The notes beneath the pieces were generated by a model that was not told the origin of the DNA, made no database searches, and was given only the letters and a program-made list of their open reading frames with translations. Shown piece after piece: positions 17,159 through 26,450 of a stretch of DNA of 64,000 nucleotides (position 1 is its first letter; each line of letters starts with the position of its first letter). The position numbers and the translations under genes were made by a program. The stretch is taken from contig JAVKEN010000024.1 of the NCBI GenBank assembly GCA_040221415.1, positions 77,215-141,214 on the forward strand, read 5' to 3'. The stretch comes from JAVKEN01 sp040221415 (lineage in GTDB: Bacteria; Pseudomonadota; Alphaproteobacteria; Rickettsiales; JABSSG01).

Positions 17159-18436
17159 ATGAAACAAACAAAAAGAAAAAAACTCTCAGACCTTTTTAGA
17201 CATCCAGAACTCATTTGTATATTATTTATGGGAATCGCTTGCGGTTTTCCACTAGCCTTGACAGCTTCAACATTAAAAACATGGTTGTCAGAGCATAGTA
17301 TTTCAATGAGAGAAATTGGTGCATTTGCTTTTGTAGCAATTCCCTATTCTATAAAGTTTTTATGGTCTCCCTTTATTGATGGAATTAAACTACCTTTCTT
17401 ACAAAAGAAAATGGGACAAAGAAGAAGCTGGCTTCTAGTTGTGCAAATATTATTGTCTGTGGCAGTATTTGCCCTTGCTAATATAAAACCTGAAAACAGC
17501 CTACTGATATGCGCTGGAATTGCTACAGTAGTAGCTTTTCTTTCTGCGACTCAAGACATTATAGTTGATGCATACAGAATTGAACGTCTTTCTGATGACA
17601 TCCAGCCAATGGGGGTAACTATGTATATATATGGCTACAGGATTGGCCTATACATGGCTGGAGCAATTTTATTGGTTATCGCTGACTACAGTAATTGGAA
17701 TTACGCCTATTATGCGGCAGCAGTAATTATGGCTATGTCTATTATAGTTACGTTAATTTGCTCTGAGCCTAAACATTTGAGAGAAAAGGCGGTGAACAAG
17801 ATTCTTTCTTACACGGAACATTTGCACAGCATTGTTATTAAACCTTTCCTAAACTTAATTACAATGAAAGATTGGCAATATTTATTGTTATTTATTGTAT
17901 TGTTTAAACTTGGTGATGCACTTGCCGGAAATTTGACCAATCCCTTCCTTATAAAAACTGGATTTACTAAGACAGAAATTGCCCTAATAGTTAAAACCTA
18001 TGGCTTGCCTGCAACTCTATTTGGAACATTTTTAGGTGGAGTCATAGCACACAGGTTTGGCTTAATAAAATCGCTGCTATTTGCTGGAATTATCCAAATG
18101 CTTTCTAATGTAATGTTTATTGTTCAAGATCAAGTTGGACATAATAACGCGATGTTAACTGCAACTATTCTCATTGAGAACATCTCTGGATCTATTGGTG
18201 ACGTTGTGTTTGTAGGGTATATAAGCAGCATGTGTAATAAGAAATTCGCAGCTACTCAATATGCCTTATTCAGCTCTATTGCCACAACTGGAAGAAATTT
18301 AATTTCTGGATCATCAGGTTTTATAGTCGATGATTATGGCTGGAGCATATTCTTCCTTGTAAGTATTATCGCTGCTCTGCCAGGGATATTATTGATATTC
18401 AAAATTAGACATATCAAAAAGCCTAAGGAAATTTAG
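17159..18436 (+). CDS. AmpG-like MFS permease
   Basis: 425 aa with about 12 membrane helices. The N-terminal part has AmpG hallmarks: GIACGFPLALTASTLKTWL, then IPYSIKFLWSPFIDG and GQRRSWL. AmpG imports anhydro-muropeptides for cell-wall recycling. Several AmpG-like paralogues occur in Rickettsiales, so the exact substrate is open. The ATG has no convincing SD and lies 17 nt after tRNA-Glu. mutS begins 5 nt after its stop. Confidence 0.82.
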   Translation: MKQTKRKKLSDLFRHPELICILFMGIACGFPLALTASTLKTWLSEHSISMREIGAFAFVAIPYSIKFLWSPFIDGIKLPFLQKKMGQRRSWLLVVQILLSVAVFALANIKPENSLLICAGIATVVAFLSATQDIIVDAYRIERLSDDIQPMGVTMYIYGYRIGLYMAGAILLVIADYSNWNYAYYAAAVIMAMSIIVTLICSEPKHLREKAVNKILSYTEHLHSIVIKPFLNLITMKDWQYLLLFIVLFKLGDALAGNLTNPFLIKTGFTKTEIALIVKTYGLPATLFGTFLGGVIAHRFGLIKSLLFAGIIQMLSNVMFIVQDQVGHNNAMLTATILIENISGSIGDVVFVGYISSMCNKKFAATQYALFSSIATTGRNLISGSSGFIVDDYGWSIFFLVSIIAALPGILLIFKIRHIKKPKEI

Positions 18437-18441
18437 TTTTT

Positions 18442-21054
18442 ATGACGCAAGCTTCTCAGTCCACACCTATGATGCAACAGTATCTTCAGGTGAAAGATAA
18501 TCATTCGGATTGTCTTGTGTTGTTCCGCATGGGTGATTTCTATGAATTATTCTTCGAAGATGCAATAAAAGCTGCACCAATTCTTGAAGTTACACTCACA
18601 AAAAGAGGTAAGACAGACTCACAGGATATTCCAATGTGCGGAGTGCCTCATCATAGTGCAGAATTATATATTCGTAAGCTTATTAAACAGGGATTAAAGG
18701 TCGCGATTTGCGATCAATTAGAAACTCCACAAGAAGCAAAAAAACGTGGTGGTCATAAGGCAGTTGTTCAGCGCGATGTAGTACGAATCATTACCCCAGG
18801 AACCTTAACAGAAGAGAATTTTCTTGAGGCAAAACAGTCAAATTATCTGCTAGCTATTAATAAGTATAATGACTGTTTTTCAATTGCTTATGCTGATATC
18901 TCAACGTTAGAGTTCAAGTGTTTAACTGCTGATAAAAACCACCTGCAACAACAGATCTCTAGAATTGCACCATCTGAAATCATTATTGCAGATTCTTTGG
19001 TTATTGATCCTGATTTTAAGCCGATATACGAAGCATATAAAAAGAAAATTGTCACCTTCTCGGATAGTCATTTTAGCTTTAAAAAAAATCAAACAAAATT
19101 GCTTAATAATTTTAATGTAAAGACCCTAGATTCATTCGGCGAATTTACTGAAAGCATGGTAATTAGTTGCGGCGTTGTTCTTGAGTATATCTCCATCACA
19201 CAAAAGAAGGAAAATGTTCTAATTAGCCCACCAAAAATTGAAATCACTAACCAATATATGGTGATCGACGAACCGGCGATTAATAACCTGGAGATTTTTA
19301 GACCAACAAATACAGCTGGCAGAAGCCTTTTCAGTGTGATTAATAAAACTCAATGCCCTCTTGGGAGTAGGCTTTTATATAAGTTCCTTTCTCAGCCTAC
19401 ACTTAATATTGATGAACTCAATGAACGTTATGATGCTATTGAGGCAATTATCAACAACTCTGAAATCAATGAGTTTATAACAAAGAAACTTAAATTATTC
19501 CCTGATTTAGAAAGAATAATCACCAGGCTGTCTTACCTTAGAGGCTCACCCGGAGATCTGTATAAGATTCAATTAGCTTTGGAGACTGCTAAGGAGATTG
19601 GTGAGTTTTTAAATAAAAAGAATATCCCTGCTCTTAATAAAATTATTGCTGACTTGGGTAGGCCAAGTGCAGCGCTTGCTTTGCTGAATGAAGTTTTAAT
19701 TGAAAAAGATCTGCATCTTAATCAAGAAGACTTTATATCGCCAGAATATAGCCCAGAGCTTAAGGAATTGTATGAACTGCGTGATCATGGCCAAGATTTG
19801 ATCGATCAACTGCGCGAAAAATATAGAGAACAAACAGGAATTCCAAATCTTAAAATCGAATTCAATAATGTCCTCGGTTATTATATCGAAGTCACGAAAA
19901 CCAATATCAGCAAAGTAACTAGCGAAGATTTCATTCATAGGCAGACTATGGTGAATTGCACAAGGTATTTTACTGATGATCTCAAAGAGATTGAAGGGAA
20001 ATTATCCTCTGCTAAGGATCAGATAGCCTTGATCCAAAACGAAATCTTCCAAAACATAATTGGTAAAATCATTGAAGAGATTGACTCCTTAAATGAGATA
20101 TCGCAGCAGACTGCTAAAATTGATGTGTTGACTGCTTTTGCTAATCTAGCCATTGCGAATAAGTATTGTAGGCCAACGCTTAAAAATAATACTTCTTTTG
20201 ACGTTGAAGATGGTAGACACCCAGTCGTTGAAGTATCCAACGCTGCAAAGCAAGATCAGCAGTTCATTCCAAATAGCTGCATTCTTGAAGATAGTCAAAA
20301 GCTATGGCTTATCACCGGCCCTAATATGGCTGGTAAAAGTACATTCCTTAGGCAGAACGCTTTGATTGCTATTATGGCGCAGGCTGGCTGTTTTATCCCC
20401 GCTAAGAAAGCGACTATTGGAATTGTCGACCGTGTTTTTTGTCGTGTTGGAGCTGGTGATGATTTAGCTCAAGGAAGATCTACCTTCCTAGTAGAAATGA
20501 TTGAAACAGCTGCTATTCTTAATCAAGCAACAGAGAAATCTTTGGTTATTCTTGATGAAGTTGGCCGTGGAACTTCGACTTATGACGGACTTTCAATAGC
20601 TTGGAGTTGCCTAGAACATATTCATAATAAAATTAACTGCCGGACTTTATTTGCAACTCACTATCACGAATTAGTAGATTTAACTGCAAAATTAAACTCA
20701 ATGAAATGCTATACTGCCAAGGTAAAAGAGTGGGAAAATCAAGTTATATTCCTGCACAAAATCGTTAAAGGCGTAGCTGACAAATCTTATGGAATTAATG
20801 TTGCTGAACTTGCTGGAATTCCAAAAACAGTTACTGAACGTGCCAAAACTATTCTAAAAGAATTACATCAAGAAACAAAGCCTAAAACATCTAAAAAGCC
20901 ACCCGTTGACGACTTGTTTGCTTATCAATATAGACAGGAAAGCACTACTAATAATGCTGCACTTGAAAAATTAAGGGCAATTTCGCCTGATGACCTCAGT
21001 CCAAAAGAAGCTCTTGAACTTGTTTATGCTTTAAAAAGCCTACTTAAAGACTAG
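18442..21054 (+). CDS. mutS: DNA mismatch repair protein MutS
   Basis: Mismatch recognition ATPase. Domain I has FRMGDFYELFFEDA (the Phe of the F-Y-E mismatch motif). Domain V has Walker A TGPNMAGKSTFLRQ, the signature DDLAQGRSTFLVEM, Walker B VILDEVGRGTSTYDG and the FATHYHEL motif. The length of 870 aa is normal. It is a likely operon partner of the ampG-like gene. Confidence 0.97.
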   Translation: MTQASQSTPMMQQYLQVKDNHSDCLVLFRMGDFYELFFEDAIKAAPILEVTLTKRGKTDSQDIPMCGVPHHSAELYIRKLIKQGLKVAICDQLETPQEAKKRGGHKAVVQRDVVRIITPGTLTEENFLEAKQSNYLLAINKYNDCFSIAYADISTLEFKCLTADKNHLQQQISRIAPSEIIIADSLVIDPDFKPIYEAYKKKIVTFSDSHFSFKKNQTKLLNNFNVKTLDSFGEFTESMVISCGVVLEYISITQKKENVLISPPKIEITNQYMVIDEPAINNLEIFRPTNTAGRSLFSVINKTQCPLGSRLLYKFLSQPTLNIDELNERYDAIEAIINNSEINEFITKKLKLFPDLERIITRLSYLRGSPGDLYKIQLALETAKEIGEFLNKKNIPALNKIIADLGRPSAALALLNEVLIEKDLHLNQEDFISPEYSPELKELYELRDHGQDLIDQLREKYREQTGIPNLKIEFNNVLGYYIEVTKTNISKVTSEDFIHRQTMVNCTRYFTDDLKEIEGKLSSAKDQIALIQNEIFQNIIGKIIEEIDSLNEISQQTAKIDVLTAFANLAIANKYCRPTLKNNTSFDVEDGRHPVVEVSNAAKQDQQFIPNSCILEDSQKLWLITGPNMAGKSTFLRQNALIAIMAQAGCFIPAKKATIGIVDRVFCRVGAGDDLAQGRSTFLVEMIETAAILNQATEKSLVILDEVGRGTSTYDGLSIAWSCLEHIHNKINCRTLFATHYHELVDLTAKLNSMKCYTAKVKEWENQVIFLHKIVKGVADKSYGINVAELAGIPKTVTERAKTILKELHQETKPKTSKKPPVDDLFAYQYRQESTTNNAALEKLRAISPDDLSPKEALELVYALKSLLKD

Positions 21055-21096
21055 CAAATCCTTGCCATATAGACTCTTATAAATCAAAATATAAGA

Positions 21097-21627
21097 ATGG
21101 CAAATATTACAAAGATTATTTTTACCTTATTTTTCTCAGCATTAAGCCTTTATTCTTGGGCCTCTGTAGAAAAAGCGAATTCATGCCTTAAATTAATTCA
21201 CATGGCACATTTAGATGAAAATCTAAACCCATCCATCAAGACCATAAAGAAAGCTCTCGGGGACCCAAGTGACATTCATCCTATTAGAGAAATGCAATAT
21301 AGGTGGAATCATTTTTATGTTTTAACAAGAAACGGCAAAGTAGTTCAGACACATGGAATTATTCCAAAAAGACTAGAGGAACAATATGCTCATCATAAAT
21401 CAATGAATATCAGAGAGATATTATCTACTCTAGGACACCCAGACAGGATTAAACATTTGTCTCGGAAAGAATATATGTGGAAATGCGATAATCATAACTC
21501 ATATATAAAAATTGTTGCTGACGAGGACGGCCATACAGAAAGCTATTATGGAGCTTATTGTAGACATCCTAACTCTAAATTATGCACCAATTTTCGTAGT
21601 AAAGGACTAATTATTATTGAGGATTAA
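21097..21627 (+). CDS. Secreted four-cysteine protein, tandem paralogue 1
   Basis: 176 aa with a signal peptide (about 1-23, cleavage near SWA-SVE). The mature part has two repeats of one motif: an I-x-x-A/T-L-G-x-P turn, then an aromatic W strand (KALGDPSDIHP...YRWNH, and STLGHPDRIKH...YMWKC). This resembles the SmpA/BamE-type small alpha/beta fold only loosely. Four cysteines (about 30, 131, 151, 159) are conserved in the next gene. The location is periplasmic or extracellular by inference. Function unknown. Confidence 0.75.
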   Translation: MANITKIIFTLFFSALSLYSWASVEKANSCLKLIHMAHLDENLNPSIKTIKKALGDPSDIHPIREMQYRWNHFYVLTRNGKVVQTHGIIPKRLEEQYAHHKSMNIREILSTLGHPDRIKHLSRKEYMWKCDNHNSYIKIVADEDGHTESYYGAYCRHPNSKLCTNFRSKGLIIIED

Positions 21628-22164
21628 GTGAAATCACTCTTTTTATTGATATTATCTATAAGCCTTAACTGCAAAGCTTTCACTGTCAACTCAGAAAACG
21701 ATAAATTTAAATGCTCCCATTTTATCAGAGGGCTAGCTATTAATCATAACACCGTTTCTACAAGAGAGATTATTAAAGCCATCGGGGATGGAAAAGAAAG
21801 CTTAACAGAAGCTCATACATATTCTTGGGATTATGCTGACAATGATCGAGATGTAGTTTTTGTGAATAACAAATATGTATATCACACTGGAGATGAAATA
21901 AAATTAGATGGTTACAATATTGACTACCATGATTTAACCCCTGAAATTGCAATAAAAATTTTAGGCAGACCAACAATTGTTTTGAAATCATCCTTAACTA
22001 CAAAACAGTGGCAATGTAATTACTCTGAATCTAATCTAGAGGTAATATTTGATGGATTGAGAAGACCAGCTAGATATCAGGGTAAGTTTTGTCTAGTCCA
22101 TAAATATGGCTCATGCATGCAGTTTGCATTCACCTCGCATAACTTAAAAAACCTTACTTCTTAG
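21628..22164 (+). CDS. Secreted four-cysteine protein, tandem paralogue 2
   Basis: 178 aa. The GTG start directly follows the previous stop (TAAGTG) with GAGGAT as SD. A signal peptide ends near residue 17 (NCKAF). It has the same double layout as its neighbour (IIKAIGDGKES...YSWDYAD and IKILGRPTIVL...KQWQCNY) and the same four-cysteine order (FKC, WQC, KFC, GSC). Identity between the two is low, so the duplication is old. It overlaps the convergent MFS gene by 11 nt. Confidence 0.75.
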   Translation: MKSLFLLILSISLNCKAFTVNSENDKFKCSHFIRGLAINHNTVSTREIIKAIGDGKESLTEAHTYSWDYADNDRDVVFVNNKYVYHTGDEIKLDGYNIDYHDLTPEIAIKILGRPTIVLKSSLTTKQWQCNYSESNLEVIFDGLRRPARYQGKFCLVHKYGSCMQFAFTSHNLKNLTS

Positions 22165-23356
22165 ATTTACTCAGCAAAATAATCAACCCTTGCGAAGCTA
22201 AATTCACAAACAAAATTAAGTAACAAAATTCCTGAATATTAAAGTCAAATACTTCGCTGATAAATTTTGAAGTAAAAGTTGTCGACAAGCCAATAACCAT
22301 GAAAAAGAACGAGACCACATAGCTTTTTGGCAACCTTGAAGACTCAACCGAAAGACGATTAGCAACAGGTAAAACAAATGCGTTCCCTACTGAAATTAAA
22401 ATTAGCATTACCGTAATCACTTTGAGATTATCAATAAATATATAACTAAGAATCACCGCACTTACACTACTTATGATACAAATCTTATGACCCGTTTTAA
22501 GTAACTTAAATGGATCATATTTAGTCGAGATCTTATTCACCACCAAGCAAGCTGCTGCATATGTGCCAAACACTTCAAGCTGAATAAAACCAAAGTCAGC
22601 TTCACTCATGTGGAATGTTTCAATAACCAAAAATGGTCCAGCAACAATCCAAGCAATCGGTGCAAAAATATTGAATGAAAAAATAAGCGAATAACCTACA
22701 ACCTGCTTGTTCAACACTAGCTGCTTATAATTTCCAAAAATATCCTTAAAGTTTAAAGGCTTATCCCTACTCAGCTCCTGGCTCTCTGGCATCACTTTAT
22801 ACAAAACCAACACTGGTATCACAGCGCAAATAATCAAAACATAAAAAATAATTTGCCACTGCGCTTTCATAAGTATGATGCTGCCCAACAATGGACCAAT
22901 CGCAGGGCCAATAATTATTATACTTCCCATCCAAGCAAGAACTTGTATTGCTTTCTGAGTCGAAAAATATTCATGAAGAATTGCATAGGCAGTAATTAGA
23001 CAGGTAGGCACCATAAAACCTTGCATAAACCTGCCAAGATTAAATAAGTATATATTTTCAGCAACGGCTGAAATTAGGCATCCTAAGACAAATATTCCCG
23101 CTCCAGCAAATAAAATTGGCCTTCTACCATATTTATCTGATACCGGACCAACAAATAATTGAAACAGACAGGTCCCCAAAAACCACATGGTAAGAGTGTC
23201 TTGCGCTTGCTCAACTGATACACCGAGAAACCTTCTGATTTCTGGCAAAGCAGGCAAATACATATCATTAGAAAGATATGCCGACGTCTCATAAAGCGCG
23301 ACGAATATTGGGAATAAAACATACAACCCAAAATCAGTCTTATTTTTTTTAATCAT
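22154..23356 (-). CDS. Bcr/CflA-family multidrug efflux MFS transporter
   Basis: 400 aa with about 12 membrane helices. The MFS signature GPVSDKYGRRPILFAG follows helix 2, and DMYLPALPEI near residue 30 is typical of the Bcr/CflA (DHA1) family, which exports drugs and small metabolites. The substrate cannot be read from the sequence. It is divergent from the 169-aa membrane protein with an inverted repeat between them. Confidence 0.85.
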   Translation of the reverse strand: MIKKNKTDFGLYVLFPIFVALYETSAYLSNDMYLPALPEIRRFLGVSVEQAQDTLTMWFLGTCLFQLFVGPVSDKYGRRPILFAGAGIFVLGCLISAVAENIYLFNLGRFMQGFMVPTCLITAYAILHEYFSTQKAIQVLAWMGSIIIIGPAIGPLLGSIILMKAQWQIIFYVLIICAVIPVLVLYKVMPESQELSRDKPLNFKDIFGNYKQLVLNKQVVGYSLIFSFNIFAPIAWIVAGPFLVIETFHMSEADFGFIQLEVFGTYAAACLVVNKISTKYDPFKLLKTGHKICIISSVSAVILSYIFIDNLKVITVMLILISVGNAFVLPVANRLSVESSRLPKSYVVSFFFMVIGLSTTFTSKFISEVFDFNIQEFCYLILFVNLASQGLIILLSKSKK

Positions 23357-23393
23357 GCTTGAAGCTCAGTTTACCTTTTGTTAACTAATTAGG

Positions 23394-23410
23394 TGTAACA
23401 TTAAGTTACA
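23394..23410. promoter_or_regulatory. Operator-like inverted repeat in a divergent promoter region
   Basis: TGTAAC-ATTAA-GTTACA: perfect 6-bp arms and a 5-bp spacer, in the 70 nt between the MFS gene and the 169-aa gene. It is a plausible repressor site. No regulator is adjacent. Confidence 0.4.
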
Positions 23411-23426
23411 GTATAAGGAATTAAAC

Positions 23427-23936
23427 ATGGATAGAAATACATTTCTACAAAAAACTGGCACAATGTTATCGGCTGTTTCTAGCATGGCAGCTAGGCTTAC
23501 TATGCAAACTTTAGTCGTAGTTCCTGGATTTCATTCTTTCTTTTTTGGAGCAATTGGTGGCGCATTATTTGGTTGGTTTGGAGCTAAACATGCAGAAAGA
23601 AAATTCTGGGATTGCGCCTATTTTGCATTCATAGGGGTTTTATATAGTCTTTCAGCTGCTATCACTGGGACATTATTCCCCTTTAAGTTTGCTACATCTA
23701 TATTGATGGGGTTCGCTTGGGTTATCCTTGAATTACAAGCGAAATACAGCCAGAAAATAGTGACAGTAACTGAAGACAGCATCCAATTTTCATTCAGCAG
23801 AATTTGCTATACTCTAGTTGGAGCAATACCTTTTGCAGGTTTTGCAGTATTTGACCTTATTGTAAAAATACAATCTATACTCCCTGCCTATAAAACAGTT
23901 GAGGTCGAATCAGCTAATAATAACCAAAATAGTTGA
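23427..23936 (+). CDS. Hypothetical inner-membrane protein
   Basis: 169 aa with about four hydrophobic segments (near 25-45, 65-85, 88-105, 125-150). The first is Gly- and Phe-rich (FHSFFFGAIGGALFGWFGA). No family recognised. An AAGGA SD precedes the ATG by 7 nt. The C-terminus is polar (VEVESANNNQNS). Confidence 0.65.
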   Translation: MDRNTFLQKTGTMLSAVSSMAARLTMQTLVVVPGFHSFFFGAIGGALFGWFGAKHAERKFWDCAYFAFIGVLYSLSAAITGTLFPFKFATSILMGFAWVILELQAKYSQKIVTVTEDSIQFSFSRICYTLVGAIPFAGFAVFDLIVKIQSILPAYKTVEVESANNNQNS

Positions 23937-23985
23937 TTTGAAAGCACTAGCTTTGCTAATTTAAATACAAAAACATATTTATTTT

Positions 23986-24681
23986 ATGAGCGCTTTGTAT
24001 GACTTCAAAGTCAATGAGGAGTTGACAATTCCTGTGCGGATTGTCAAAAACTTTAAATATAAACGCATTTCTATTAAGAAAAGTCTTAGGGAGACCGGGT
24101 TTAAGGTCACAGCACCTTTTTTTGTTCTGGATCGCACTATCCATAATTTTATTAAACAAAATCACAGCTGGCTTATTCGCCATCATAAATATACGGCCGA
24201 ACATCAAGAATATAAGAGTGGTGCCAAAATAAAGATTTTTGGTGACGAACATAAGATTCAACTTGCTGATAGTTTGCGAGGCACGACTCATATTGATCAA
24301 GAAAATTTGATTGTTTACGGAACTGAAGCAGCTATAAAATCAAAAATACATAATTTTTGTAAGAAGCTTCTGCTTAGCCAAGTAAAAGAAATCCTAGATT
24401 TTCATAGCAAATCTTTAGAGGTCAAATATTCTGGAGTAACTATCAGAGATACTAATTCACGCTGGGGAAGCTGTAGCTCGTCTGGCCGCGTCATGCTTAG
24501 TCTAAAGCTGATTCAATGCCCTTTTGATATTGTGGAATATGTTTTGGTGCATGAGCTATGCCATTTGATAGAAATGAATCATAGTAAAAGCTTCTGGAAA
24601 TTAGTTGCTACGCAGTATCCTGAATATAAAACCGCAGAAAGATGGTTAAAAAGCAAAGGCAAAGAAATCAGGATTTTGTAG
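23986..24681 (+). CDS. YgjP-like (DUF45/M48-type) metal-dependent hydrolase
   Basis: 231 aa. The zinc motif HELCH is at 189-193 (H189, E190, H193) with a further His in MNHSKSFW (H199), and the family signature NSRWGSCSSSGR is at about 157-168. The family is annotated as zincin-like metallopeptidase (YgjP/WLM-related), and its cellular substrate is poorly defined. No signal peptide. The 3' end stops 1 nt before the convergent unknown gene. Confidence 0.88.
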   Translation: MSALYDFKVNEELTIPVRIVKNFKYKRISIKKSLRETGFKVTAPFFVLDRTIHNFIKQNHSWLIRHHKYTAEHQEYKSGAKIKIFGDEHKIQLADSLRGTTHIDQENLIVYGTEAAIKSKIHNFCKKLLLSQVKEILDFHSKSLEVKYSGVTIRDTNSRWGSCSSSGRVMLSLKLIQCPFDIVEYVLVHELCHLIEMNHSKSFWKLVATQYPEYKTAERWLKSKGKEIRIL

Positions 24682-24682
24682 A

Positions 24683-25012
24683 TTAATCTCTAGAGTTCTC
24701 GGCAATAACTCGATTCATCGCAACTTGATCTCGGATATCAGCAGAAAATTGCTCAATTATTTTTTTTGCTTCTGAGTCTTCTATAGCTTGCTTTCTTAGA
24801 AATTTAAGCATTTCGATTGTTTCTTCAATCAAATCTTTTTGTTTAGATGAAGCATCTTTGAACGCATCTCGAAGATTTTGATGACCCTGATCATTCTGCC
24901 CTTTATCATCTTTAGGTAAAAGCAGGTTTTCATAATAAACCAAACCTTTAGTTGGTGATGCAAAGAAAGTTACTTTTAATTTTTCTAAATATGCTAAAAC
25001 TTTTCCATCCAT
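24683..25012 (-). CDS. Hypothetical helical protein, 109 aa
   Basis: No family recognised. After ~45 residues the chain is strongly helical and charged (KDLIEETIEMLKFLRKQAIEDSEAKKIIEQF). AAGGAG lies 7 nt before the ATG. It begins 12 nt after the 426-aa gene, so the two form one unit and may act together. Confidence 0.65.
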   Translation of the reverse strand: MDGKVLAYLEKLKVTFFASPTKGLVYYENLLLPKDDKGQNDQGHQNLRDAFKDASSKQKDLIEETIEMLKFLRKQAIEDSEAKKIIEQFSADIRDQVAMNRVIAENSRD

Positions 25013-25024
25013 AAATAACTCCTT

Positions 25025-26305
25025 TTACCTACTACGTCCTCTTGATTTTTTCTTTCCGCCTTTCTTACGCTTATTACGTTTTTTACTGTTAGATCTTTTT
25101 TGTTCCTTTCTTCTAAAACTTTCTTTTTCTTCTTCTGCTTTTTCTGCAGGAGAAAATAAACCTGACACGCCTGCAACAGCAGCTGTTGCTGCAGAATATA
25201 CACCACTTAGCAAACCTTTTGTTGCGCTAGAAGAAGCAGCTGCTACTGCTTGTCCAACATATCTACGACTTCCTCTAACCGCCGCCCTGGCGCTATCACT
25301 AAGCTCTAACAATGATGCATCTGCACCTGAGCCTGCTCTCATAATCGCCCAACGCAAAATTATTTCGTCTGATTTCTTCCCAGCTTTAACATTACGCACA
25401 TAAATGTCAGAAAAAGTTTTCTCCATAAAAGTTTTGTCAAAAGTAGAAACTTTTCTTTTTTCTGTAGCGTATATCTTTGAAAACATCTCTTTCTCTTTTT
25501 CCAGAGCCTTGCCTATATGTTCCTGAAAGTCTGACACTGTCATCCCTTCAAGAGTCATATCTTTTACTCCGACATCTCTCATAAACTCCTCTAAACCTTC
25601 AAGACTTCCACCTATTCCAGACCAAAAAACATCCATAGGTATTTTTAAAGAAGTTTTGCCTATATCTTGAAATGTTTTATTTATAACAATTAAAGAAGCT
25701 AAATATTCAGAATATTTACTTGTCCCTGTTAGCCCGACATACTTTAACGCAGCACCAATACCACCACCCAAAGTTTCACCAGCTAGCGAAGCTTGCTTCA
25801 AGAAAGCACTGACTCCTCCAGCTGCTGTAGCACTTACTAAATTTAAATCAGCTGCAGAATGTTTATCAAAAAAACCTAACTTTTTAAAGATGGCTCTTAT
25901 AGCAGTTTCTGGTGCATCTGGTGCGTCAATATATTTACCCGCAATTAATTCACTCAGAGTTTTAGTTCCTATTGACTTCTCAAGATCATCGTACCATGCT
26001 TTGCGTGAAGAATAAGCTGCTCGAAAATCTTTTTCCAACTCGGATGAATATTCTTGCATGGACTCTTCAAGCGAGCTTTCAGTAAGCGCTTCAGCAGTTA
26101 ACAGGCATGATGGATCTAAAACACTAGCATCCAGCTCTTCGTCTGACATAGAAAGAAGCATGCCCGCATACACACCATTTAAAAAAATATTTGGTGTCCC
26201 TGTTACAGTAGCGTAAAAACCTTGCAACAAACTCGTAGCGGCATAAAGGCTAAAAAGATTTGCAGGCTGAGAAAAATCCAGCGATTCTTTATATTCTCCT
26301 TCCAT
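25025..26305 (-). CDS. Hypothetical protein with strongly basic C-terminal tail
   Basis: 426 aa, no family recognised. The N-terminal half has hydrophobic patches (about 17-55) and Gly/Ala-rich helical segments (about 155-190). Another Ala/Ser-rich segment (about 345-385, QAVAAASSSATKGLLSGVY) precedes a tail of about 35 residues made largely of K and R. No classical signal peptide. The tail could bind nucleic acid or membrane, or act as a type IV secretion or nuclear localisation signal. These are guesses. A 109-aa partner follows. Confidence 0.65.
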   Translation of the reverse strand: MEGEYKESLDFSQPANLFSLYAATSLLQGFYATVTGTPNIFLNGVYAGMLLSMSDEELDASVLDPSCLLTAEALTESSLEESMQEYSSELEKDFRAAYSSRKAWYDDLEKSIGTKTLSELIAGKYIDAPDAPETAIRAIFKKLGFFDKHSAADLNLVSATAAGGVSAFLKQASLAGETLGGGIGAALKYVGLTGTSKYSEYLASLIVINKTFQDIGKTSLKIPMDVFWSGIGGSLEGLEEFMRDVGVKDMTLEGMTVSDFQEHIGKALEKEKEMFSKIYATEKRKVSTFDKTFMEKTFSDIYVRNVKAGKKSDEIILRWAIMRAGSGADASLLELSDSARAAVRGSRRYVGQAVAAASSSATKGLLSGVYSAATAAVAGVSGLFSPAEKAEEEKESFRRKEQKRSNSKKRNKRKKGGKKKSRGRSR

Positions 26306-26424
26306 TATTGACTGCTAAATTATTTACTCAAATCCTAACAAAAAAATCTTAATAGAAAGTTAAATTTTTGAATGTAACAAACCGTAACATTATGTTTATT
26401 GCATTTTTTCTGCTCTAAACGCAT

Positions 26425-26430
26425 TATAAT
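26425..26430 (+). promoter_or_regulatory. Probable -10 element for lpxC
   Basis: Consensus TATAAT 20 nt before the lpxC ATG, in the 145-nt divergent gap. The matching -35 is poor: TTGCAT is 20 bp away. Confidence 0.4.
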
Positions 26431-26450
26431 AGATATATTGAAGGCATTAT

